Positions 17,533-27,094 are shown, counted from the first letter of the stretch. The stretch: 55,215 bases of DNA from Bacteroidales bacterium (GCA_017522065.1 JAFXAD010000012.1:1-55215); one strand, 5' to 3'. A program made the numbers and translations. Notes: a model not told the origin generated them from the letters alone.

Positions 17533-20385
17533 ATGATTACAAATAATTTCACCGCTCGTCACAATGGCGTTTCCAAACCCGCCGACGAAGAAAAAATGCT
17601 TAAAACCATCGGCGTCTCCTCTATGGAGGATCTTATCGACAAGGCTGTCCCTGCCAGTATCCGCCTCAAGGAGCCTATGCCCATCGCTGACGGCATCAAT
17701 GAATACGAATTCCTTAACCGTTGCCGCGCTCTGGCCCAGAAGAACAAGATGTTCAAGTCTTACATCGGTATGGGCTACTACGGCACCATAACCCCCGCTG
17801 TCATTCAGCGCAATGTCTTCGAAAACGCTGGCTGGTACACCGCCTACACTCCCTATCAGACCGAAATCAGCCAGGGACGTCTCGAAGCCCTGATGACTTA
17901 TCAGACCATGGTCAGCGACATGACTGGCATGCCGCTCGCCAATGCATCGCTCCTCGACGAGGCTACAGCCGGTGGCGAATGTATGATTATGTTCTACAAC
18001 AGCCGCAGCCGTGCTCAGCAGAAAGAAAACGTCCACAAAATCTTTGTCGACGACTGCATCTTCCCGCAGACCCTCGACGTGATGCGCACCAACGCCGCTC
18101 CTCGCGGCATCGAAATCGTTGTCGGCAAAACTTCCGAGGTGAAACTCGACAACACCTTCTTTGGCGCCATCGTTCAGTATCCTAACCAATTCGGCGACGT
18201 TTGCGACTACACCGAGTTTATTGCCAAGGCTCACGAACTGGGCATCTTCGTCGGTATGGCCACCGACCTGATGGCTCTGGCCCTGCTCAAAACTCCTGGC
18301 GAGATGGGTGCCGACTGCGCATTCGGCTGCAACCAGCGCTTCGGTCTGCCTATGGGCTTCGGCGGTCCTCACGCCGGTTTCTTCGCCGTAACCGAGGCCT
18401 TCAAACGTAGCTTCCCGGGCCGTATCATCGGCTGGAGCGTCGACGTCAAAGGCAACCCCGCACTCCGTATGGCTCTCGGTATGCGCGAACAGCATATCAA
18501 ACGCGAAAAAGCAACTTCCAACATCTGCACTGCTTCTGCTCTGCAAGCCATCATGAGCGGATTCTACGCCGCTTGGCACGGTCCTGAAGGCATCCACAAC
18601 ATCGCTGCCAACATCCATGCCATGGCTGGTGTCCTGGCCAAAGAACTTGAAAAATACGGCTACAAGCAGCACAACCGTGTCTTCTTCGACACACTGGCTC
18701 TGCAATGCCCTGTCCCGACCGCAAAGGTCCGCGAAATGGCCGAAGCTGCATGCATCAACTTCCGCTACATCTGCGAGGAATGCATCGGCATCAGCATCGA
18801 CGAGACAACCTCGAAGGACGATATCAACGCCATCATCACCGTTCTGGCTAAGGCCGCCGGTAAGGAACCCGAACTGCTCCAGTGCAGCGGCAAGGGATGC
18901 TGCACTTGCTTCAGCGACATACCTGAAAACCTGCTCCGTACCAGCAAATATCTGACCCATAGCGTCTTCAACAAGTATCATAGCGAGACGGAAATGATGC
19001 GCTACATGAAGAAACTCGAGGTTAAAGATCTCAGCCTCAACCGCGCCATGATTCCGCTGGGTAGCTGCACCATGAAGCTCAACGCTGCCGCCGAAATGCT
19101 GCCACTGAGCTGGAGCCGCTTCGCAGGTATGCATCCTTTCGCTCCCGCCGACCAAGCCGAGGGTTCGCTCCAGATGATCAAGGAAATGGAGGATATGCTG
19201 GCCATCATCACTGGCTTCGCTGGCGTTTCGCTGCAGCCCAACTCGGGCTCGGCTGGCGAATATAGCGGTCTGACCGTTATCCGCAACTACCATATCGACA
19301 ACGGCCACCCCGAACGCAACGTCTGCCTCATTCCCGCTTCGGCACACGGCACCAACCCCGCATCGGCTGCCAAAGCCGGCATGACCGTTGTTGTCGTCAA
19401 GTGCAACGACCGCGGCGATGTCGACATCGACGACCTCCGCGAGAAAGTGGCTCAGTACAAAGACTCTCTGAGCTGCATCATGATTACCTATCCGTCGACA
19501 CACGGCGCCTTTGAAGAGGGCATCCTCGAAATCGTCGACATCATCCATCAGGCTGGCGGCCTCGTTTATATGGACGGCGCCAACATGAACGCCCAGGTGG
19601 GTCTCACCAGCCCCGGACGTATGGGCGCCGATGTTTGCCACCTCAACCTCCACAAGACCTTTGCAGGTCCTCACGGCGGCGGCGGTGCCGGTGTCGGCCC
19701 CATCGCAGTCAGCGAGAAACTGCTCGACTTCCTGCCCAAGCACTGCATCTACGAGGTCGGTGGCAAGAAGGGTAACGCCATGGCTGCCGCTCCGTTCGGC
19801 AACGCCCTGCTGTTCCCCATCACCTACGGCTACCTGCTGATGCTCGGCGGCAACGGCCTGACCGAGGCTACGCGCCACGCCATCCTCAATGCCAACTACC
19901 TCCGCGCACGCCTGCAGAAATACTATAAGATTCTCTACACCAACAAGAATGGCATGTGCGGCCACGAGATGATTGTCGACTTCAGCGAGTTCAGCCTCAA
20001 GGTCAGCGTCGGCGACATCGCACGCCGTCTCGACGACTACGGCTTCCACGCTCCCACGGTGGCCTTCCCGGTGCACAACACCCTGATGGTCGAACCCACC
20101 GAGAGCGAACCGCTCAGCGAACTGGACCGTTTCTGCGACGCCATGATCAGTATCCGTCAGGAAATCGACGACATCATGACCGGCAAGTACGACGAGAAGA
20201 ACAACCCCATCGCCAATGCTCCGCACACGATGCAGGTTGTCTGCGCCGACGAGTGGAACTATCCTTACAGCCGCAAGGTGGCTGCCTTCCCGATGGAACA
20301 CGGCGACAAGTACTGGCCGACCATCAGCAAGATCGACGACGCCTACGGCGACCGCAATCTGCAGCCCGTCTGGCCCGCCGAATAA
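17533..20385 (+). CDS. gcvP: Glycine dehydrogenase (decarboxylating), P protein
   Basis: The PLP-dependent P protein of the glycine cleavage system. It decarboxylates glycine and passes the aminomethyl group to the lipoyl H protein. At 950 aa it is the single-chain form, with an N-terminal half equivalent to GcvPA (residues 1-440) and a C-terminal half equivalent to GcvPB. The PLP lysine is Lys708 in HLNLHKTFAGPHGGGG. Other family blocks: MGYYGTITPAVIQRNVFENAGWYTAYTPYQ, GFGGPHAGFFA, NSGSAGEYSGL, and the C-terminal YPYSRKVAAFPM. The genes for T, H and L proteins are not in this window. The minus strand carries a 1137-codon open frame across it, which is a composition shadow. GC content is higher than in its flanks, as expected for a highly expressed gene. 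Confidence 0.97.
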   Translation: MITNNFTARHNGVSKPADEEKMLKTIGVSSMEDLIDKAVPASIRLKEPMPIADGINEYEFLNRCRALAQKNKMFKSYIGMGYYGTITPAVIQRNVFENAGWYTAYTPYQTEISQGRLEALMTYQTMVSDMTGMPLANASLLDEATAGGECMIMFYNSRSRAQQKENVHKIFVDDCIFPQTLDVMRTNAAPRGIEIVVGKTSEVKLDNTFFGAIVQYPNQFGDVCDYTEFIAKAHELGIFVGMATDLMALALLKTPGEMGADCAFGCNQRFGLPMGFGGPHAGFFAVTEAFKRSFPGRIIGWSVDVKGNPALRMALGMREQHIKREKATSNICTASALQAIMSGFYAAWHGPEGIHNIAANIHAMAGVLAKELEKYGYKQHNRVFFDTLALQCPVPTAKVREMAEAACINFRYICEECIGISIDETTSKDDINAIITVLAKAAGKEPELLQCSGKGCCTCFSDIPENLLRTSKYLTHSVFNKYHSETEMMRYMKKLEVKDLSLNRAMIPLGSCTMKLNAAAEMLPLSWSRFAGMHPFAPADQAEGSLQMIKEMEDMLAIITGFAGVSLQPNSGSAGEYSGLTVIRNYHIDNGHPERNVCLIPASAHGTNPASAAKAGMTVVVVKCNDRGDVDIDDLREKVAQYKDSLSCIMITYPSTHGAFEEGILEIVDIIHQAGGLVYMDGANMNAQVGLTSPGRMGADVCHLNLHKTFAGPHGGGGAGVGPIAVSEKLLDFLPKHCIYEVGGKKGNAMAAAPFGNALLFPITYGYLLMLGGNGLTEATRHAILNANYLRARLQKYYKILYTNKNGMCGHEMIVDFSEFSLKVSVGDIARRLDDYGFHAPTVAFPVHNTLMVEPTESEPLSELDRFCDAMISIRQEIDDIMTGKYDEKNNPIANAPHTMQVVCADEWNYPYSRKVAAFPMEHGDKYWPTISKIDDAYGDRNLQPVWPAE

Positions 20386-20392
20386 ACGCGTA

Positions 20393-20461
20393 GGGGCATA
20401 CACAGGTGTATGCCCCATTAACGACAAAAGGGGAGAGCCCGCACTGGCTTTCCCCTTTTTT
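20393..20461 (+). terminator. Double hairpin terminator after gcvP
   Basis: Two hairpins in a row. The first has stem GGGGCATACA/TGTATGCCCC (20393-20416). The second, at 20426-20460, pairs AAAAGGGGAGAGCC with GGCTTTCCCCTTTT (one G-U) and ends in a T run. The second is a classic terminator; the first may be an extra barrier. Confidence 0.85.
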
Positions 20462-20475
20462 AAAACCAAAGAAAT

Positions 20476-21063
20476 ATGAAAAGGAAAATAGCTATTTATC
20501 TGTTTTTTGTTGCCGTAACCTGTTTCGGCTATGCGCAAAATGCCGATCTTATCCCAGGCACTTACAACTACGAGCACTCGTGGGACTATAAGGCTCCCGA
20601 CGGCAACGGCACCATCCACTGCGACGAGGAGGGGACACTGCGTTTCTACCCTGACGGGACATACAAGGACGATGCCATTCAATATCACAGTCTTACATTG
20701 AAAGACTCCGTTCGCATCAAAACAATGAAAGGCGAGTGGACAACAATAGGCGGTTGGAGATTCGACTTCGGCTACCATTGCGAAGGCCGCTGGCGCGTCG
20801 AAGAGGGCAAGTTCCTCTTCAACGAGATGTCGGAAGGTTTCTCGATGGGTTCATTGTCAAGCATCATTTGGAGCAAATGGTGCCTTGAATATGAAAATAA
20901 AATACGCACCCACTCCACACCCAACAGCAACCGCTGGTTCACCTTCGACATCGAGCGTCTCGACGACGAGTGGTTCATCTGGTCCTACACCTATCCCAAC
21001 GGCCGCAAAGACACCTGGGAGATGCACCGCGTCAAACCCTACGAAGCAAAGTTTGGAGAATAA
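20476..21063 (+). CDS. Secreted protein, unknown
   Basis: A 195-aa protein with signal MKRKIAIYLFFVAVTCFGYAQ and a mature region beginning DLIPGTYNYEHSWDYKAP. Beta strands alternate with WxFDFGYHCEGRWRVEEGKFLF and end WSYTYPNGRKDTWEMHRV. The GTYxxEHSW opening, followed by a colour-of-lipocalin pattern GxWxxxGGWRFDF, suggests a calycin-type fold, but I cannot name a family. It starts just after the gcvP terminator, so its promoter is unclear. A hairpin terminator follows the stop. Confidence 0.68.
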   Translation: MKRKIAIYLFFVAVTCFGYAQNADLIPGTYNYEHSWDYKAPDGNGTIHCDEEGTLRFYPDGTYKDDAIQYHSLTLKDSVRIKTMKGEWTTIGGWRFDFGYHCEGRWRVEEGKFLFNEMSEGFSMGSLSSIIWSKWCLEYENKIRTHSTPNSNRWFTFDIERLDDEWFIWSYTYPNGRKDTWEMHRVKPYEAKFGE

Positions 21064-21065
21064 TA

Positions 21066-21100
21066 AAAAAAACGCCGGAGTTCAAACTTCGGCGTTTCAT
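21066..21100 (+). terminator. Terminator after the 195-aa secreted protein gene
   Basis: Stem AAACGCCGGAG/CTTCGGCGTTT with one G-U pair, 6-nt loop, A run before and CATTTT after. Confidence 0.75.
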
Positions 21101-21121
21101 TTTATAATATGTCATTCCATT

Positions 21122-21201
21122 TTATACCGTCACGGGTTCTTCCTCAATGCTTTCGGTGATGGCTTCGCTCAACTGCTTGGAGGCTTCGCCTTTCTTGATA
21201 C
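21122..21201 (-). pseudogene. Detached copy of the clpC 3' end
   Basis: On the minus strand this encodes [20 protein letters not shown] then EPVTV and a stop, the same C-terminal tail as the intact clpC that ends at 24448. Bases 21122-21178 are identical to 24448-24504 (57 of 57). The next ~22 bases are similar with several changes, after which similarity stops; an in-frame stop lies a few codons upstream. There is no room for a gene, so this is a remnant or the displaced end of an earlier clpC. The two copies are direct repeats enclosing 3.3 kb. Confidence 0.85.
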
Positions 21202-21367
21202 AGAGATTGATTTGAAGTCAAAGTTATTGTTCAAACGCCAATGCGACTATTAATCATACAATAATAATTATAAGCGACATTCTGGTAATAATGTTTGATT
21301 GTCAAAACATTAATCCTCAAAAAATAAATTTTACAAGAAATAATACAGAATAATCAAAATAAATGCG

Positions 21368-21375
21368 TATTTTTG
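21368..21375 (+). promoter_or_regulatory. -7 element for the leader RNA
   Basis: TATTTTTG followed by CA, a perfect TAnnTTTG. Transcription would begin near 21381, exactly at the foot of the first leader hairpin. Confidence 0.6.
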
Positions 21376-21381
21376 CATTGT

Positions 21382-21747
21382 CGTTGGGAGCGATATATGA
21401 CAGCCCAACGGCATTAGGTGTATTACTCATTCCGTACTCGTAAACGTAGGAAATTTACAGGCTATATGGAGTGACATCATTACACGCAACGCAATGCGTG
21501 GTAGTGTATTTTTCGTCATTGTTAGCCAGGTATCCTACGACCAACGAGGCAATGCGTAAAAGAGGTACAGTTCCACGCTTTTCTTATATTAGATGGCGAA
21601 ACGAGAAACTGGGAGAAATGCCGTGGATGCTGTCAAGGACACAAATGCTGACAATTGGCATCCTGACGGTGTATACTGGGTTTCTCACCCGAGGGGAGCT
21701 GACGATGATAAAACAATTCAGAGACCCAACAAAAAAACGGTTAATTA
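21382..21747 (+). ncRNA. Candidate structured leader RNA
   Basis: About 366 nt lie between the likely transcription start and the lipoprotein ATG at 21748, with pairing visible by eye. Hairpin 1: CGTTGGG (21382-21388) with CCCAACG (21404-21410). Hairpin 2 is a long nested set: CGTAGGA (21445-21451) with TCCTACG (21533-21539), GGCTA (21460-21464) with TAGCC (21523-21527), AGTGAC (21470-21475) with GTCATT (21515-21520), and CACGCA (21483-21488) with TGCGTG (21495-21500). A smaller GGG/CCC hairpin lies further down. The open frame through it (in frame with the lipoprotein) does not look coding. I cannot match it to a named riboswitch class; it could also be a stand-alone RNA. Confidence 0.5.
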
Positions 21748-22214
21748 TGAAAAAAGCAGTTGTTACTCTATGTTTGATTGCAGCCTCTATGATTACGGTC
21801 GGCTGCTACGAAGTCTCTACAATCGTTCGCGACACACAGGTGAAGATGGTCGATATGAACGCACCCTCGTATGTCAAGCCTCTCGTTGCCGAGTTGCTGG
21901 TGAAGAAGGGCATAGATGGCGAAAGCAGCATCCGTGACGAATGGAAGTTCAACGAGGATGATGTCCTCTCGATGAATGGCGAAGTGGAGAAGCTGAAGAA
22001 CAGAGCAGCTTTCCTCTCCACCCAGAAGCATCTGTGCGATGTCATTGTGTCGCCGATGTTTGACGTATACATAGCCGACGGCAAGGCCACAGTGGTCGTC
22101 AACGGCTATCCTGCCGTCTATGTCAACTTCAGGACTATGGAGGACAGTGACACCACCTGGCTGCAGGTCACCTCGGGCTACCGTCCCGCCCCCGCTATAA
22201 ACTCAAACAAATAA
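21748..22214 (+). CDS. Lipoprotein, unknown function
   Basis: A 155-aa lipoprotein. I place the start at the ATG at 21748, because MKKAVVTLCLIAASMITVGC then gives a clean lipobox (Cys20). The in-frame extension back to 21471 runs through the structured leader and reads unlike a protein. The mature part has VRDTQVKMVDMNAPSYVKPLVAELLVKKGI, then charged segments and a strand pair VDVYIADGKATVVVNGYPAVYVNF. This end resembles a periplasmic repeat or assembly domain, but no family is recognised. The next gene starts 13 bp later, so it leads a three-gene surface-protein operon. Confidence 0.7.
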
Positions 22215-22227
22215 TACCATAGACCTT

Positions 22228-23064
22228 ATGAAGAAACAGTTATTGATTGTTTTGGCGCTGCTTTGCCTTGGCGGTACCATCTCCGCACAGGTGCGCACCA
22301 CTCGTAGCGTCAGCGTGAAGCGCACGCGCATTCAGACCGAGTACCAGTATTTTGTGCGCTTTGGAGCCGGAGCTCTCGATCTCGGCCGCAGCGAAAACAC
22401 ATATGGACGACGCAGCACGATGCCTTTTGGCGGCGTCATCAACTGGGGTTTCCGCAAGCCTTTCAACAACTCCAACCTTTCTGTTTACTGGGGTATGGAA
22501 TATGGCCTTGCTCCGTACAGCGCAGTGCTCCACGGCTATTATAACGAGAGGATGTATCAGGTTTATACTTCAGATGGTCAACAACGAGATTTGCCGAGAG
22601 GCGAATATGACCATCCGTTCTTCTCAGTCTACACTCACGCACTGAATGCCAGACCTTTTATGCTGGGACTGGATTTCAAGGCTGCACCGGATATTTCCGT
22701 CGACCTTCACGCCGGCATAGGGCTGAATATGACGCTTTTCGGACGCTATATTTATGACAATGGCGATTCGTTCAATATGAAGCACGGCGACGGAACCGTC
22801 AGCCTCAGCAAGAATAATGGAATGAACAAAAGGCTCTATTGCGATATACAAGCCGGACTTGGTGTGTGGTGGAAAAAACTGAACCTGGAAGTGACGGCAG
22901 TGGCTATACCCCGGAATATAGAATTGAATGCCGATGTGCCTTACGAGTATGTGTCCTATAACCAATATGGCAGCAATCCGCAGAACTATACAGGCATTGT
23001 ACACATCAATGCAGAGGAGTATTTTGTGCTCCAACTGCTTGTGCGTCTCGGAATCGCTTTTTAA
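22228..23064 (+). CDS. Secreted outer-membrane-like protein, unknown
   Basis: A 278-aa protein with signal MKKQLLIVLALLCLGGTISAQ. The mature part shows alternating amphipathic strands rich in Tyr and Gly (YQYFVRFGAGALDLGRS, VYWGMEYGLAPYSAVLHGYY, LHAGIGLNMTLFGRYIYDNG, YFVLQLLVRLGIAF), ending in Phe. This is the pattern of a small outer-membrane beta barrel of the porin-family type. The final Phe and the strand periodicity are direct observations; the barrel is inference. It lies between two lipoprotein genes with 13-bp and 24-bp gaps, probably one operon. Confidence 0.7.
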   Translation: MKKQLLIVLALLCLGGTISAQVRTTRSVSVKRTRIQTEYQYFVRFGAGALDLGRSENTYGRRSTMPFGGVINWGFRKPFNNSNLSVYWGMEYGLAPYSAVLHGYYNERMYQVYTSDGQQRDLPRGEYDHPFFSVYTHALNARPFMLGLDFKAAPDISVDLHAGIGLNMTLFGRYIYDNGDSFNMKHGDGTVSLSKNNGMNKRLYCDIQAGLGVWWKKLNLEVTAVAIPRNIELNADVPYEYVSYNQYGSNPQNYTGIVHINAEEYFVLQLLVRLGIAF

Positions 23065-23088
23065 CAATTAACACAAAAAACACATATT

Positions 23089-24366
23089 ATGAAGCATCTA
23101 CATATCAAACCAATTTTATTGGCTGCGGCAATAGCCACCATTATGTTGGTTTTCGCCTGCGGCAAGGACACCTTTATCCTTTCGGCGGTGCCCAACAACC
23201 CGTCCTACGGCAGTGTCAGCGGCAGTGGCGAATATAAGAACGGGGAAGAAGCTATCCTTACAGCCACACCTTATAGCGGTTACCACTTCGTCGACTGGAG
23301 CGACGGAATGAAAGAGAACCCACGCAAAGTGATAGTGCACGAAAACACCAGTTTGAAGGCCAATTTTGACAAGGTGACATACTATACCATCAATGTCTAT
23401 ACCAACAATTCCAGTTGGGGATCGGTGACAGGCGGCGGCTCATACCCCGCCGGTGCCACGGCCACACTCAAAGCAACACCTAAAAGCGGCTATGTGTTCG
23501 AGAAATGGAACGACGGCAACACTAGTGCCACACGTACCATCACCGTAACTGGCAACGCCAATTACACTGCACAATTCAAAAGTAACGTTACATATTATAC
23601 AATTACCGTGCAATCCAACAACACCTCCTGGGGGTATGTTACCGGTGGCGGCTCTTATGCCAGCGGCACTTCGGTCACCATAAAAGCCACACCTTACAGC
23701 GGGTATTATTTCGAGAAATGGAACGACGGCAACACTAGTGCCACACGTACCATCACCGTAACTGGCAACGCCACATATACTGCAACTTTCAAAAGTAGCG
23801 GCGGTGGCGGCAACAACACCTCAATGACAGTCAATTTCGGTGGAAACAGCTGGACGGCGACAGATTTTATTGGTACGTATTGGTCATCGGACGGTACGTA
23901 TGTTATTGGAGGCAGAACCAACTCTGATTATCCATGGTTCAGGATGCAATTGGAAGACATCGGCACCGGAACATACTATGCCACCCTCGACACAACTCAA
24001 AGCGCTTACTGGCTGAACGACAACGTGAACATAGTTCAGTACTACGAGAATTACAGTCTTACGATGGGTGAAAGCACCTATCAACTTGGTGATTGGCAGG
24101 GGTGGAATCTTACCGTTAACATTACAAGTCTGACAAGCAGCACCATCAGTTTCACCATCAGTGGGTATATGTACAGTTTGTCGCAAGCAACTTGTTCAGG
24201 GTGCGAAGGCTATGTGGGCAGCTATGCCGGAGCGGCAAAACGCTACATCACTGTCACGGCCTACAATATCCCATTCACTGTACAATCTAAGGGGAACGCC
24301 AACCCGATGGAAGAGCGGACCTTCAAGCCGTTCAGCAACGGGCAGGGAAGTGCGCCTAAAAAGTAG
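23089..24366 (+). CDS. Lipoprotein with three InlB-like B-repeats
   Basis: A 425-aa surface lipoprotein: MKHLHIKPILLAAAIATIMLVFAC, Cys24. Three ~71-residue repeats follow, of the divergent InlB B-repeat (Flg_new/PF18998-like) type. Each has a SxGxVxGxGxYxxGxxxTLxATPxxGYxFxxWxDGxxxxxRxxxVxxNxxxxAxFK pattern (residues ~35-105, 106-177, 178-248). The C-terminal ~170 residues after a Gly/Asn linker (SSGGGGNNTS) form a separate beta-rich domain with TVNFGGNSWTATDFIGTYW. Repeats 2 and 3 share 64 identical bases (23497-23560 and 23710-23773), a sign of recent duplication or conversion. A role in adhesion is typical of such repeats but is not shown here. Confidence 0.82.
   Translation: MKHLHIKPILLAAAIATIMLVFACGKDTFILSAVPNNPSYGSVSGSGEYKNGEEAILTATPYSGYHFVDWSDGMKENPRKVIVHENTSLKANFDKVTYYTINVYTNNSSWGSVTGGGSYPAGATATLKATPKSGYVFEKWNDGNTSATRTITVTGNANYTAQFKSNVTYYTITVQSNNTSWGYVTGGGSYASGTSVTIKATPYSGYYFEKWNDGNTSATRTITVTGNATYTATFKSSGGGGNNTSMTVNFGGNSWTATDFIGTYWSSDGTYVIGGRTNSDYPWFRMQLEDIGTGTYYATLDTTQSAYWLNDNVNIVQYYENYSLTMGESTYQLGDWQGWNLTVNITSLTSSTISFTISGYMYSLSQATCSGCEGYVGSYAGAAKRYITVTAYNIPFTVQSKGNANPMEERTFKPFSNGQGSAPKK
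23497..23773 (+). repeat. 64-bp perfect direct repeat within the B-repeat gene
   Basis: Bases 23497-23560 equal 23710-23773. The spacing of 213 bp is exactly 71 codons, so gain or loss of a unit keeps the frame. Confidence 0.9.
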
Positions 24367-24401
24367 GAACTTTGCAAAAAGAGAATACCTTTAATGATTA
24401 A

Positions 24402-24432
24402 CAGGCGACTCGTTGAGTCGCCTGCTTTTTTT
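24402..24432. terminator. Terminator between the B-repeat lipoprotein and clpC
   Basis: A 9-bp perfect stem CAGGCGACT/AGTCGCCTG with loop CGTTG, followed by a T8 run on the plus strand. It mainly serves the plus-strand gene. Confidence 0.85.
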
Positions 24433-24447
24433 CATAAAACCTAATCC

Positions 24448-27069
24448 TTATACCGTCACGGGTTCTTCCTCAATGCTTTCGGTGATGGCTTCGCTCAACT
24501 GCTTCGAAGCTTCGCCCTTTTCGATTTCGAAAACTATCTTCTCGTCGTCGAGGGTGGGGGAGTCGCTATCATTTTTCACTGTAGTGACACGTATCGTGTC
24601 GCCTGCCAATATGTCAGCCTTGATAATCTCATCAGCCAGGTCGTCTTCAATATAGCGCTGGATGGCTCGCTTAAGCGGACGGGCTCCAAACTGGGCATCC
24701 CAACCTTTCTTGACGAGGAAATCCTTGGCCTTTTCGTCAATTTCAATCTCATAGCCCATAGTGCGTATGCGCTTAAAGAGACCCTTCAATTCGATATCGA
24801 TAATCTTATGGATATCATCGCGTTTGAGGCTATTGAAATAAATGATATCGTCGATACGGTTCAGGAACTCGGGGGCAAAAGATTTCTTGAGGGCCTTCTC
24901 AATCACATCGCGTTCCATATCGGCTTTCTCGGCTTCGCGGGCTGCCGTGTTGAAACCTACACCAGTACCGAAATCCTTCAACTGACGGCTGCCAATATTG
25001 GATGTCATAATGATGATGGTATTCTTAAAATCAACCTTGCGACCCAGACCGTCGGTCAGCTGGCCATCGTCGAGCACCTGCAGCAGCACGTTGAACACGT
25101 CGGGATGAGCCTTCTCGATTTCATCCAACAATATGATAGAGTAGGGTTTACGACGAACTTTCTCTGTCAGCTGGCCGCCCTCCTCGTAGCCGACGTATCC
25201 CGGAGGCGCTCCGATGAGGCGCGACACGGCGAACTTCTCCATATATTCACTCATATCTATGCGTATCATCGATTGCTCACTGTCGAACAGATATTTAGCA
25301 AGTACTTTGGTCAAATATGTCTTTCCGACACCTGTGGGACCAAGAAAGATGAACGTTCCGATTGGCTTGTTGGGATCTTTCAGACCAGCACGATTACGAC
25401 GTATTGCTTTAGCTATCTTGCGTATAGCTTCATCTTGACCGACAACCGACCCCTGCAGTTCATCTTCCATTTTGAGCAACCGCGTGCCTTCGTTCTGTGC
25501 AATGCGCTGCACTGGAACTCCGGTCATCATGGCTACAACCTCGGCAACATCGTTTTCCGTAACGGCAACTCGGTTGTCGCGCTCTTCTTCTTCGAACGCA
25601 CGACGCATCTCTTCAAGCTCGGCGGTCAATTTGCGCTCCTCGTCGCGAAGGGCAACGGCCTCGTTGTAGTTTTTCTGCTGCAGAATCTCTTTCTTCTGCT
25701 TGACAACATCGGCTATACGTTGCTCCATATCAAGTATTTCCTGCGGCACGCGCACATTGGCAATACGCACCCTGGCACCGGCCTCATCCATAGCATCTAT
25801 GGCCTTGTCGGGCAAGAGGCGGTCGCTGATGTAACGCTCTGTCAGGTCTATGCACGCTTTCAACGCTTCGTCGGTATAGCGTACCGAATGGTGGTCTTCG
25901 TACTTTTCTCGTATATTGCTCAGTATTTCAAGAGTTTCCTCTTTACTCGATGCTTCCACAAGCACCTTTTGGAAACGACGCTCCAAGGCACCGTCCTTTT
26001 CTATGTACTGACGGTACTCGTCAAGCGTCGTGGCACCGATGCACTGTATCTCTCCACGGGCAAGGGCTGGCTTGAACATATTTGACGCGTCGAGCGATCC
26101 CGACGCACTGCCGGCCCCAACAATGGTATGTATTTCGTCTATGAACAGAATCACGTCGTGGTTGCTCTCCAATTCGTTCAGTATGGCCTTCATACGTTCC
26201 TCGAATTGGCCTCTGTACTTCGTTCCGGCAACAAGCGATGCCAGGTCAAGCGATATCACACGCTTATGGTATAACGTACGCGGCACGCGACCATCGACAA
26301 TCCGCTGTGCCAACCCTTCGGCTATGGCCGACTTGCCAACACCGGGCTCGCCTATCAGTACCGGATTGTTCTTCTTGCGACGACTCAATATCTGCGCAAT
26401 ACGCTCCAATTCCTTTGCACGACCAACGATAGGGTCCAGCCGTCCCTCTTCTGCTGCCTTGGTCAGGTCTCGGCCGAAGTTTTCCAACGCCGGGGTCTTG
26501 CCTTTTTTGGCTTCGTCGGTGCGCGACGGCTCGTCGGGATTGGCGTACGGGTAGTCGTCGTCATCGTCATAGCCAGCATCCATCCTGGTACCGAATGCGT
26601 CGTTCGGCTTTTCCTTCTGGTCCATATCTCCGCGATTCTTCTTCAGTATCTCGAAAAACTTGTTGTATGTCATTCCCTCACGCTCAAGGAGACGCGACGC
26701 CACATTCTCATTCTCCATAAGGATCGCCAAAACGAGATGCTCGGTCCTAATCATCGGCTCTTTCAGCTTCGTCGACTCCAAGAACGCGAGACGCAGCACC
26801 TTCTCCGCTTGTTTCAGCATCGGTATCTGACTGTCTTCGTTATATGTTATGTCCGACACCTGACGACCTATGGCCGACTCGATGCGACCTTTTATTGCCT
26901 GAAGATCTATACCTAATGATGATAAAAGTTTATATGCTGAACACTCTGGTTCACGTATGATTCCGAGAAACAAATGCTCGACGCCGATATTACCATTCTT
27001 AAGCCTTATCGCCTCGTCGTGACTGTTCGCTATTACCTTTTTACTGTTTTTACTAAGTTTTGCTTCCAT
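24448..27069 (-). CDS. clpC: ATP-dependent Clp protease ATPase subunit ClpC
   Basis: An 873-aa AAA+ unfoldase that feeds substrates to ClpP. Two Clp N repeats (residues ~1-150), an acidic linker ([16 protein letters not shown]), first AAA module with Walker A GEPGVGKS at 240-247, a UVR-like coiled middle region ([26 protein letters not shown]), and a second AAA module with [10 protein letters not shown]. The ClpP-docking tripeptide appears as GVGFNT in the second module, supporting a proteolytic partner. The C-terminal tail [20 protein letters not shown] is the part duplicated at 21122-21201. Upstream are an inverted repeat in the leader and a TGTGAC/GTCACA palindrome, suggesting stress control. 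It is divergent from gyrA. Confidence 0.96.
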   Translation of the reverse strand: MEAKLSKNSKKVIANSHDEAIRLKNGNIGVEHLFLGIIREPECSAYKLLSSLGIDLQAIKGRIESAIGRQVSDITYNEDSQIPMLKQAEKVLRLAFLESTKLKEPMIRTEHLVLAILMENENVASRLLEREGMTYNKFFEILKKNRGDMDQKEKPNDAFGTRMDAGYDDDDDYPYANPDEPSRTDEAKKGKTPALENFGRDLTKAAEEGRLDPIVGRAKELERIAQILSRRKKNNPVLIGEPGVGKSAIAEGLAQRIVDGRVPRTLYHKRVISLDLASLVAGTKYRGQFEERMKAILNELESNHDVILFIDEIHTIVGAGSASGSLDASNMFKPALARGEIQCIGATTLDEYRQYIEKDGALERRFQKVLVEASSKEETLEILSNIREKYEDHHSVRYTDEALKACIDLTERYISDRLLPDKAIDAMDEAGARVRIANVRVPQEILDMEQRIADVVKQKKEILQQKNYNEAVALRDEERKLTAELEEMRRAFEEEERDNRVAVTENDVAEVVAMMTGVPVQRIAQNEGTRLLKMEDELQGSVVGQDEAIRKIAKAIRRNRAGLKDPNKPIGTFIFLGPTGVGKTYLTKVLAKYLFDSEQSMIRIDMSEYMEKFAVSRLIGAPPGYVGYEEGGQLTEKVRRKPYSIILLDEIEKAHPDVFNVLLQVLDDGQLTDGLGRKVDFKNTIIIMTSNIGSRQLKDFGTGVGFNTAAREAEKADMERDVIEKALKKSFAPEFLNRIDDIIYFNSLKRDDIHKIIDIELKGLFKRIRTMGYEIEIDEKAKDFLVKKGWDAQFGARPLKRAIQRYIEDDLADEIIKADILAGDTIRVTTVKNDSDSPTLDDEKIVFEIEKGEASKQLSEAITESIEEEPVTV

Positions 27070-27094
27070 TTATTTCTTTATGTATCAGTATTCT

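Larger units (their letters stand above)
21064..21381. other. Intergenic region with terminator, clpC tail copy and promoter
   Basis: This gap holds a terminator, an 80-bp copy of the clpC 3' end and, after a stretch of plain A/T-rich DNA (21205-21365), a promoter for the leader RNA that follows. Nothing else is visible. Confidence 0.6.

Noticed and set aside
17365-20778. 1137-codon open frame on the minus strand opposite gcvP
   Set aside because: It is the antisense of gcvP. The sequence has no domain and runs over the gcvP promoter and the next gene's start.
21471-21747. N-terminal extension (92 codons) of the lipoprotein gene at 21748
   Set aside because: It passes through the structured leader, has no protein-like composition, and places a perfect lipoprotein signal in the middle of the protein.
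21471-21747. Group II intron or retron-type RNA
   Set aside because: No domain V-like hairpin, boundary sequence or reverse transcriptase gene is present.
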